From positions 1-11,467 of the forward strand of contig CALYOC010000008.1 of the NCBI GenBank assembly GCA_945227095.1: a DNA stretch of 11,467 bases, written 5' to 3'. Numbering within the stretch: position 1 is the stretch's first letter; each line of letters starts with the position of its first letter. This DNA is from an uncultured Clostridia bacterium. Lineage in GTDB: Bacteria; Bacillota; Clostridia; Oscillospirales; Acutalibacteraceae. Below the pieces are notes generated by a model that did not search any database, was not told the origin of the DNA, and saw only the letters and a program-made list of their open reading frames with translations. This document shows, one piece after another, positions 1 through 5,267 of this stretch. The position numbers were made by a program, and so were the translations under genes.

Positions 1-16
1 CCATACGGCAGTATGG
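1..16 (-). other. Hairpin 3 in the left repeat, at the window edge
   Basis: Perfect 6-bp stem (CCATAC/GTATGG) with a 4-base loop. The sequence beyond is not in the window, so a U-tract that would make it a terminator cannot be excluded. Confidence 0.55.
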
Positions 17-63
17 CGGCGATTTTGTGCCTTGTTGGGCAAAAATCTTCTCGTTTTAAACTG

Positions 64-84
64 CTCTGCACCGAAAATGCAGAG
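64..84 (-). other. Hairpin 2 in the left repeat
   Basis: Perfect 7-bp stem (CTCTGCA/TGCAGAG) with a 7-base loop. It lies 32 bases beyond hairpin 1 in the reading direction of the repeat. No adjacent U-tract. Confidence 0.7.
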
Positions 85-116
85 AGTACGGATGGATTTT
101 TGCTTTTGAGACGGCA

Positions 117-134
117 GTCGGGCTGACGCCCGAC
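117..134 (-). other. Hairpin 1 in the left repeat
   Basis: Perfect 7-bp GC-rich stem (GTCGGGC/GCCCGAC) with a 4-base loop inside the repeat. It is not followed by a run of T on either strand. Confidence 0.7.
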
Positions 135-204
135 AACGGTGAAAAAGTGAAAATACACCGTAATATCAATTTTTCGGCATATTGTGTTCAACTCTCCTCA
201 CCTT

Positions 205-717
205 TTAAGCAGGCGCGTTTTCACCCGCAACGGTGTCTGCAACATCTGCAAAGGTTGCGTACGAAAGCTCGTCCGAGGCAGATGCGGAAGAATTGAAAAG
301 ACTGTAAGAAGTGCCGCCGATAGACCAGCCGGCGAGAAGTCCGCCGCTCTTGACCTCATAGAAGGAGATTGTTGCCGATTCGGAGTTTTCAACCAGGTCA
401 AAGGTGTCCTTGAGCTGTTTGTCACCGGCTTCAATACCGGACACATCAACTCCGTCAACCTTTTGCGCGCGGAAAACATAGCTTTCACCGTCCGCGGTGT
501 AGTTTATCTGCGCCACGGTATCTATCACATAATACTTCGCGTCGGAAGCGTCACTCGGAAGCTTCGGTGTAATTCCGAGTTCTGTTGTGATTACATTTGC
601 GCTGTCAACCTCGTACTTGTCAATGTTGGCTTCCCTGTTTCCGGTGCATCCGGAAAATGCCAAAAGGATTACTGCCGCCGCGACGGATACGGCGAAAAAT
701 TTCTTTAATGTTTTCAT
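205..717 (-). CDS. Small secreted lipoprotein, function unknown
   Basis: A 170-residue protein. The ATG at 717 is preferred because GGGGAGA lies 6 bases upstream and because it gives a clean signal: a basic start (MKTLKKFF), a hydrophobic segment at about residues 8-21, and a lipobox-like LAFSGC with Cys24 as the predicted lipid-modified residue. An upstream extension would add an Arg-rich non-signal sequence and is unlikely. The mature part has alternating polar and hydrophobic stretches suggesting a small beta-rich domain (for example YYVIDTVAQINYTADGESY, about residues 62-80), with a Ser/Ala-rich C-terminus. Similar small lipoproteins are common in Clostridia, but I cannot name a family. 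The gene has its own promoter-like sequence in the 83-base gap after aspS, and its stop codon directly abuts the repeat. It probably sits on the outer face of the cell membrane. Its partner or substrate is unknown. Confidence 0.8.
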   Translation of the reverse strand: MKTLKKFFAVSVAAAVILLAFSGCTGNREANIDKYEVDSANVITTELGITPKLPSDASDAKYYVIDTVAQINYTADGESYVFRAQKVDGVDVSGIEAGDKQLKDTFDLVENSESATISFYEVKSGGLLAGWSIGGTSYSLFNSSASASDELSYATFADVADTVAGENAPA

Positions 718-747
718 TTGATTTCTCCCCACGAAAAATTGATAGTT

Positions 748-776
748 ATTATAATATAATGCTGAAACTCGCACAA
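748..776 (-). promoter_or_regulatory. Promoter candidate for the lipoprotein gene
   Basis: A perfect -10 TATAAT (748-753) with a weak -35 TTGTGC (771-776), 17 bases apart. Transcription would start about 25 bases before the ATG at 717. The spacing and -10 support it; the -35 is poor. Confidence 0.5.
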
Positions 777-800
777 TATTTAATTTATTACAGCCGGGAC

Positions 801-2588
801 TCACTCTGTGAGCGGCTCGGTGCTGATTCCGAGTTCGTCGAGCTGTGCGCCGTCCACCTCGGCAGGACACTCTGTCATAGGCTCGCAGGCGTCCTTTGTC
901 TTCGGAAATGCAATTACATCGCGCAGGGTTTCACAGCGCAGCATTTGCATTACAAGTCGGTCAAGGCCGATTCCCATTCCGCCGTGAGGCGGTGCGCCGT
1001 ACTTAAACGCATTGGTGAGGAAGCCGAATTTTTCGTTTGCCTCCTCGTCGCTCAAGCCGAGCATTGCGAACATACGCTTTTGAAGAGCCGGGTCGGTTAT
1101 TCTGATTGAGCCGGAGCACAATTCAACTCCGTTGAGAACCAAGTCATATGCCTTTGCGAAAACACTTGCCTTATCGCTCTCCAGCTTGTCGAGACATTCG
1201 TCGGTGGGAGCTGTGAAGGGGTGGTGCATGGCGACCCATTGACCGCTTTGTTCGTCAAACTCGAAGAACGGGAAGTTGACAATCCACAACAGATTGTATT
1301 TTTCCCTGTCGATAATTCCGAGCTTCTGGGCAACCTCGACTCTGAGTGAGCCGAGAACGGACTGAACCTTATAATTGTCGGAGTCGGCGACGATGAAAAC
1401 GATGTCGCCGGTCTGCGCGCCCGACTTTTCAATAATATTATTTAACATATCCTCGCTGATAAACTTGGAAAAGGAGCAGTTTACCGCGTCGTGCGTGAGC
1501 TTTATCCACGCAAGCCCCTTTGCTCCCATACCCTTGACAAACTCCGCGAGCTTGTCTATTCCCTTGCGGGAGAAGGTGTCCGCGGCGGCCTTTGCCGTAA
1601 TACAGCGAACGGAGCCGCTTTCAAGCGCGCTTTCGAAAACTCCGAAGCCACAGCCCCTTACCGTTTCGCTCAAATCGCAAAGCTCCATTTCAAACCTTGT
1701 GTCCGGCTTGTCCGAGCCGTAACGGTTCATCGCCTCGGTGTATGTCAGGCGCGGGAAGGGAGAGGGAATGTCAACGGAGAGTATTTCCTTAAAGATTCTT
1801 TTGATATATCCCTCGCCAATCTGCATAACATCCTCTTGGTCGACAAAGGACATCTCAATATCAATTTGAGTGAATTCGGGCTGGCGGTCCGCGCGAAGGT
1901 CCTCGTCACGGAAACAGCGTGCAATTTGCATATATCTGTCAAAACCGGCAACCATTGAAAGCTGCTTGTAAAGCTGCGGCGATTGCGGCAGGGCGTAAAA
2001 CTCACCCTTGTGAAGTCTTGACGGAACAAGAAAATCGCGCGCGCCCTCCGGCGTTGATTTAACAAGTATAGGTGTTTCAAGCTCGATAAATCCGTTTTCG
2101 TCGAAATAGTCGCGGGTGAGTTTGGTTATCTTGTGACGGAGAATGATATTCCTTTGAAGGTCGGGCCGTCTCAGGTCAAGGTATCTGTACTTGAGCCTTG
2201 TGAGCTCCGATGTTTTGCTGTTTTCGGCAATTTCAAAGGGGGGAGTTTCGCTTTCGGAAAGTATGCGAAGCTCGCTTACCTCGACCTCGACATCGCCGGT
2301 GGGAATGTCCTTATTCTTCGCACTTCGCTCTCTGACGGTGCCGCACACCGCGAGAACATATTCGCTGTGCACCGAAGCCGCCTTTTCAAACAATTCCTTT
2401 TCCGAGGTGTTTTCGTCAAGCGTGAGCTGACAAATACCCTCCCTGTCTCTCAAATCTATAAAAATGAGAGAGCCGAGATTTCTCCTGCGCTGTACCCAGC
2501 CGAACAGGGTTACCTTTTCTCCGATATGTTCTGTTCTCAACTCGCCGCAATAGCAGGTGCGGCGAAGCCCTTTTACTGATTCTGCCAT
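801..2588 (-). CDS. aspS: Aspartyl-tRNA synthetase, bacterial type
   Basis: This 595-residue class II synthetase charges tRNA-Asp with aspartate in the cytosol, and its length is normal for bacterial AspRS. An N-terminal OB-fold anticodon-binding domain covers about residues 15-115. The catalytic core contains motif 2 around RCFRDEDLRADRQPEFTQ (224-241) and motif 3 GIGLDRL (539-545). A bacterial GAD-type insertion lies at about 290-420. In the OB-fold, WVQRRRNLGSLIF carries Leu38 where non-discriminating enzymes that also charge tRNA-Asn typically have His, so this looks like a discriminating AspRS; that is inferred from remembered family sequences. AGGAGA lies upstream of the ATG at 2588, and the first 16 bases overlap the end of hisS, indicating translational coupling. 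A small hairpin (800-812) spans the stop codon, but no clear terminator follows. Confidence 0.97.
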   Translation of the reverse strand: MAESVKGLRRTCYCGELRTEHIGEKVTLFGWVQRRRNLGSLIFIDLRDREGICQLTLDENTSEKELFEKAASVHSEYVLAVCGTVRERSAKNKDIPTGDVEVEVSELRILSESETPPFEIAENSKTSELTRLKYRYLDLRRPDLQRNIILRHKITKLTRDYFDENGFIELETPILVKSTPEGARDFLVPSRLHKGEFYALPQSPQLYKQLSMVAGFDRYMQIARCFRDEDLRADRQPEFTQIDIEMSFVDQEDVMQIGEGYIKRIFKEILSVDIPSPFPRLTYTEAMNRYGSDKPDTRFEMELCDLSETVRGCGFGVFESALESGSVRCITAKAAADTFSRKGIDKLAEFVKGMGAKGLAWIKLTHDAVNCSFSKFISEDMLNNIIEKSGAQTGDIVFIVADSDNYKVQSVLGSLRVEVAQKLGIIDREKYNLLWIVNFPFFEFDEQSGQWVAMHHPFTAPTDECLDKLESDKASVFAKAYDLVLNGVELCSGSIRITDPALQKRMFAMLGLSDEEANEKFGFLTNAFKYGAPPHGGMGIGLDRLVMQMLRCETLRDVIAFPKTKDACEPMTECPAEVDGAQLDELGISTEPLTE

Positions 2589-3889
2589 AAATCCGTATCT
2601 CCTAAATCTGCAACTATGGTGCTAATCATAAGGTTGCCGAAGCTTTCTGAAAAATTATCCAAAGGCAATTCGGTCACTTCACCCGATGCCATATTTTTAA
2701 CATTGACCTTGCCGGACTCTAAGTCGTTTTCACCTATTACTGCCGAATAGCGTGCGCCGATTTTGTCGGCGTATTTGAGTTGTGCTTTAAGGCTTCTGTT
2801 CATAAGGTCGGTTCTCGCGCTGTATCCGTCGGAGGTCAGCTCGGCAAAAATTTCCATAGCCTTTTTCGCCGACTGCTCGCCCAGGGACGCGATATATATA
2901 TCCGCAACGGGCTTGCCGGGGAAGCTGAAGGACATCTTTTCCAAAAGGAGAAGGAGTCTTTCAATACCCATACCGAATCCCAGCGCCGGAGTGGGCTTGC
3001 CGCCGATTTCCTCGACGAGTCCGTCATATCTGCCGCCGCCGCAGATTGTTCCCTGCGCGCCGATTTCGTTGCAGATAAACTCAAACACCGTCTTTGTGTA
3101 ATAATCGAGCCCTCTGACAATTCTGGGGTTTACCGAATAGGAAATTTCGAGCGAATCGAGAAGGCTCCTGACCTTTTCAAAGTGCGCTTTACATTCATCA
3201 CACAGGTAGTCAGTTATAACGGGGGCGTTTTCAGCCGTCCTTTTGCACTCCGGGCACTTGCAGTCGAGAATTCTCATAGGATTCTTTTCCAAGCGGTCAA
3301 TGCAGGTCGGGCAAAGGGAGTCCGTGCGAGCTCTGAAGTATTCGCGCAGAGCCTTGTAGTATTCCTCCCGGCACGAGGAGCAGCCTATTGAGTTGATTTC
3401 AAGGCTTATGTTCTCAACACCAAGGAAGTCGAAAATTTCTTTCGCGAGAAGGATGATTTGAACATCTGCCGCAGGCTCGGCACTGCCGAAGCATTCCACG
3501 CCGAATTGGTGAAACTCGCGAAGCCTTCCCGCCTGCGGGCGCTCGTAGCGGTAGCATGAGGTGATATAGGAAACTTTTAAGGGCATAGGTCCGTTCAAAA
3601 GTCCGTGCTCGATAACGCTTCTGACCGCGCCGGCAGTTCCCTCCGGGCGCAGAGTTATCGACCTGCCGCCCTTGTCCTCGAAGGTGTACATCTCTTTTTG
3701 AACAACATCTGTCGTGTCGCCGACAGAGCGGCTAAACAACTGAGTGTTTTCAAAAACAGGCGTTCTGATTTCATTGAAGCCAAAACTGCGGGATATATCC
3801 ATAACGGTTTTTTCGATAAATTGTTTTTTATAGCTCTCGTCGGGGAGCGTGTCCTGCGTCCCGCGGGGAGCGGTGTTAATTTTACTCAT
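2573..3889 (-). CDS. hisS: Histidyl-tRNA synthetase
   Basis: A 438-residue class II synthetase that attaches histidine to tRNA-His. Visible signatures are motif 2 (YRYERPQAGRLREFHQFG, about 113-130), the histidine-specific loop RGLDYY (259-264), the GGGRYDGL motif (284-291) and motif 3 GFGMGIERL (304-312). A C-terminal anticodon-binding domain covers about 330-415. The insertion between about 168 and 235 has four Cys pairs (170/173, 193/196, 212/215, 230/233, plus C210), suggesting a metal-stabilised subdomain as in many Firmicute HisRS. AAGAGG lies just upstream of the ATG at 3889. The gene overlaps aspS by 16 bases, a common Firmicute hisS-aspS pair. No T-box leader fits in the 65 bases between mgsA and hisS. 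Confidence 0.97.
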   Translation of the reverse strand: MSKINTAPRGTQDTLPDESYKKQFIEKTVMDISRSFGFNEIRTPVFENTQLFSRSVGDTTDVVQKEMYTFEDKGGRSITLRPEGTAGAVRSVIEHGLLNGPMPLKVSYITSCYRYERPQAGRLREFHQFGVECFGSAEPAADVQIILLAKEIFDFLGVENISLEINSIGCSSCREEYYKALREYFRARTDSLCPTCIDRLEKNPMRILDCKCPECKRTAENAPVITDYLCDECKAHFEKVRSLLDSLEISYSVNPRIVRGLDYYTKTVFEFICNEIGAQGTICGGGRYDGLVEEIGGKPTPALGFGMGIERLLLLLEKMSFSFPGKPVADIYIASLGEQSAKKAMEIFAELTSDGYSARTDLMNRSLKAQLKYADKIGARYSAVIGENDLESGKVNVKNMASGEVTELPLDNFSESFGNLMISTIVADLGDTDLWQNQ

Positions 3890-3911
3890 TTTAACCTCTT
3901 ACAAAAATTTA

Positions 3912-3928
3912 GGCGGGGAAGTCCCGCC
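3912..3928 (-). terminator. GC-rich hairpin between mgsA and hisS: weak terminator or 5' mRNA hairpin
   Basis: The stem GGCGGG/CCCGCC (6 bp, 5-base loop) is followed on the minus strand by TAAATTTTTG. It could end mgsA transcription, but the U-run does not directly follow the stem. Alternatively it forms the 5' end of a hisS mRNA started from the -10 at 3936-3941. The hisS ribosome binding site begins only about 12 bases further on. Confidence 0.5.
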
Positions 3929-3935
3929 CGAAAAT

Positions 3936-3941
3936 ATTATA
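3936..3941 (-). promoter_or_regulatory. -10 candidate for hisS-aspS
   Basis: A perfect TATAAT lies in the mgsA-hisS gap. No good -35 stands 16-18 bases upstream. Initiation here would place the GC-rich hairpin at the very 5' end of the transcript. Confidence 0.35.
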
Positions 3942-3954
3942 GCTGAATTTTAAA

Positions 3955-4356
3955 TCAAGAATTTTTTACAATATCGCGCCAGTCCAAATCTCCTCTGTTG
4001 AGGGAATGTATTAGCGCTTCGGCGGTGGCGATATTCGTCGCAACGGGAATGTTGTGCACATCGCAGATTCGGAGCATAGCCGCTTCGTTGGGCTCACCCG
4101 GCTTTGGATGAAGCGGATCGCGGAAAAATATCAAAAGGTCGATTTCGTTGCAGGCAATTCTCGACGCAATCTGCTGGTCGCCGCCTTGTGAGCCGGCTAA
4201 AAACCTCTGGATATGCAGACCGGTGGCCTCAGAGACAATTTTGCCTGTTGTGCTTGTGGCACAGAGCGTATGGTGATTTAAAATACCGCAGTAGGCGATA
4301 CAAAACTCCGTAAGCAATTCTTTTTTTGCATCGTGGGCGATAAGGGCAATGTTCAT
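3955..4356 (-). CDS. mgsA: Methylglyoxal synthase, with variant active-site residues
   Basis: A 133-residue cytosolic protein matching methylglyoxal synthase, which converts dihydroxyacetone phosphate to methylglyoxal and phosphate, bypassing lower glycolysis. The ATG at 4356 is chosen over one 7 codons upstream because GGAGG lies 4 bases before it and the protein then begins MNIALIAHD like other family members. HisAsp (8-9), the phosphate-binding ATSTTG (33-38) and GGDQQ (58-62) with catalytic Asp60 are present. Aligned without gaps to the E. coli enzyme from memory (offset 11), active-site His98 is Gly87 and Asp101 is Asn90. Related clostridial forms may share some of these changes. Location next to the mre/min genes is typical of Clostridia. 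The gene has its own promoter and leader. It ends 65 bases before hisS. Confidence 0.93.
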   Translation of the reverse strand: MNIALIAHDAKKELLTEFCIAYCGILNHHTLCATSTTGKIVSEATGLHIQRFLAGSQGGDQQIASRIACNEIDLLIFFRDPLHPKPGEPNEAAMLRICDVHNIPVATNIATAEALIHSLNRGDLDWRDIVKNS

Positions 4357-4359
4357 ACT

Positions 4360-4364
4360 TCCTC
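4360..4364 (-). promoter_or_regulatory. Ribosome binding site that decides the mgsA start
   Basis: GGAGG lies 3-4 bases upstream of the ATG at 4356. The longer alternative start at 4377 would place this site inside the coding region and has no comparable site of its own. Confidence 0.75.
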
Positions 4365-4450
4365 CATAAAGTGACAAAAGTTAATTAACCTATGAGCTAT
4401 CCCCCGGCTCGGCACTACGAGTCAAAGGAGCGTTTAATTAAAACTATATT
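4365..4450 (-). promoter_or_regulatory. Possibly structured mgsA leader
   Basis: The leader of about 90 bases contains two TTAATTAA blocks (4434-4441 and 4381-4388) that can pair with each other and close a domain. Inside it, CTCG/CGAG (4418-4421 with 4408-4411) and GAGC/GCTC (4407-4410 with 4394-4397) compete for the same bases, so only one can form at a time. The inner stems are only 4 bp. I match no known riboswitch class. Confidence 0.35.
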
Positions 4451-4456
4451 ATTATA

Positions 4457-4485
4457 ATATTATCATGTATAGACAAATTTTTCAA
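4457..4485 (-). promoter_or_regulatory. Promoter for mgsA
   Basis: The -35 TTGAAA (4480-4485) and the -10 TAATAT (4457-4462) are 17 bases apart, and a TG one base before the -10 makes it an extended -10 type. It lies in the 163-base minD-mgsA gap, so mgsA can be expressed separately from the mre operon. Confidence 0.6.
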
Positions 4486-4519
4486 GAATTTTGGCAAAAT
4501 ATGATAAATGTCGGTCGGG

Positions 4520-5263
4520 TCAGCCGTTCTCAAAGCTGTCGGGCAGGGGTATATTCTCTCCGCACAGCCTGTCTGCAATTCTGTCGTATGCCTTAACAGC
4601 GGCGGAGGAATCAAACAACGTCCGTCCCGAACCCGCTCGGAAGGAGATACTGCCGTCATACGGCACAACGCCCATAAGCGGCAGGCAAACCTCGTCCATC
4701 GCCTCGTCAATATTAGGTACGAGCGAATGCCTGACAGGGTAATCCTTAAAGCAGTTGAGAACTAAAAATGCTCTCTTTACAGCTTTGAGCGCGCGGTCTG
4801 CCGCGAAATAGCCGCCGCGCAGACAAATCGCGTCATCCGTGCACACGAGAATCGCCTCGTCCGCAGGATATACGCTAAGCTTGAACGCTTCACCGACTCC
4901 TGCCGAGGAATCCGTGAATATAAAATCAAAATTGTTAGAAATGATATTTAAAAGGTCCGCCAAAATTCCCTCGGGATACTGCCTGTCCGTATCATGAGGC
5001 GCGGGCAGGAGATACAGTCCTTCGCACAGAGGACTTTTGTAAATTGCGTCGGCGGGTTTACAGCGGTTGGAAATTACATCCTCCCAGTTATAGACGACGC
5101 TTTCGCAAAGTCCGGTTATGATGCTCTGGTTCTCAAATCCGATATCGCAGTCAACAAGGAGTACGCGCTTGCCCTTTTTCGCAAGCGCCGCGCCGACCCC
5201 TGCCGCGGTAGTGGACTTTCCCGCTCCGCCCTTGCCGGATATAAATGAAATTATCTTAGCCAT
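4520..5263 (-). CDS. minD: MinD-like ParA/MinD family ATPase without membrane helix
   Basis: A 247-residue P-loop ATPase of the MinD/ParA family. MinD normally binds membrane as an ATP dimer and, with MinC, blocks FtsZ away from midcell. The deviant Walker A SGKGGAGKST (9-18) has both lysines (11 and 16), and Asp40 aligns with the catalytic Asp of E. coli MinD at the same numbering. The later landmarks VVYNW, PADEAI, GVVPYD and AVKAYDRIADRL also fit MinD. Unusual points: switch I reads DCDIGFENQS where MinD has DFDIGLRNLD, switch II is DSSAGVGE instead of DSPAGIET, and the protein stops after PLPDSFENG without the basic amphipathic membrane helix. It starts 4 bases after mrdA, using AGGGTG inside the mrdA end. 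No minC or minE is next to it. It could be a divergent MinD or a ParA-like factor serving the elongasome. Confidence 0.8.
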   Translation of the reverse strand: MAKIISFISGKGGAGKSTTAAGVGAALAKKGKRVLLVDCDIGFENQSIITGLCESVVYNWEDVISNRCKPADAIYKSPLCEGLYLLPAPHDTDRQYPEGILADLLNIISNNFDFIFTDSSAGVGEAFKLSVYPADEAILVCTDDAICLRGGYFAADRALKAVKRAFLVLNCFKDYPVRHSLVPNIDEAMDEVCLPLMGVVPYDGSISFRAGSGRTLFDSSAAVKAYDRIADRLCGENIPLPDSFENG

Positions 5264-5267
5264 ATGT

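Larger units (their letters stand above)
1..191 (-). other. Open frame inside the repeat, TTG start, uncertain
   Basis: From a TTG at 191-189, the minus strand stays open for 63 codons to the window edge. A strong Shine-Dalgarno-like block (AGGTGAGGAGAG) sits just before the TTG. In the right copy the same TTG, the block and the frame are preserved over the visible 13 codons, with two base changes that would replace Ile by Phe and Val by Ala. The deduced peptide begins LNTICRKIDI and shows no recognisable domain. An open frame of this length can arise by chance, and palindromic repeats often give spurious ORFs, so coding status is doubtful. Confidence 0.2.
1..204 (-). repeat. Structured dispersed repeat, left copy (runs off the window)
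   Basis: Read on the minus strand, this non-genic stretch starts at 204, directly after the lipoprotein stop codon, and continues past the window edge. Its first 53 bases (204 down to 152) match 11415-11467 at 51 of 53 positions with no gaps, so it is a repeated element and not ordinary intergenic DNA. It opens with a purine-rich block resembling a ribosome binding site (AAGGTGAGGAGAG). It then carries three perfect inverted repeats at 128-134/117-123, 78-84/64-70 and 11-16/1-6. No U-run follows the first two hairpins, so they are not ordinary intrinsic terminators. No transposase or terminal repeat is visible. I do not recognise the family. Confidence 0.85.

Noticed and set aside
1..134. Hairpins as integron attC sites or a CRISPR array
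   Set aside because: The stems differ in sequence, there are no equal spacers, no attC core sites are evident, and no integrase or cas gene is near.
184..708. Plus-strand 174-codon open frame opposite the lipoprotein gene
   Set aside because: It starts in the repeat and runs antisense to a lipoprotein with a signal, lipobox and binding site. It has no recognisable domain and is a shadow frame.
800..812. Stem CTCAC/GTGAG over the aspS stop as a terminator
   Set aside because: Only 5 bp with a 3-base loop and no U-run after it.
597..1109. Plus-strand 170-codon open frame opposite the lipoprotein start and the end of aspS
   Set aside because: It is antisense to two real genes and their gap, with a Cys/Arg-rich composition typical of shadow frames.
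3890..3954. T-box riboswitch upstream of hisS
   Set aside because: The gap is 65 bases, too short for a T-box, and it lacks the conserved T-box sequence.
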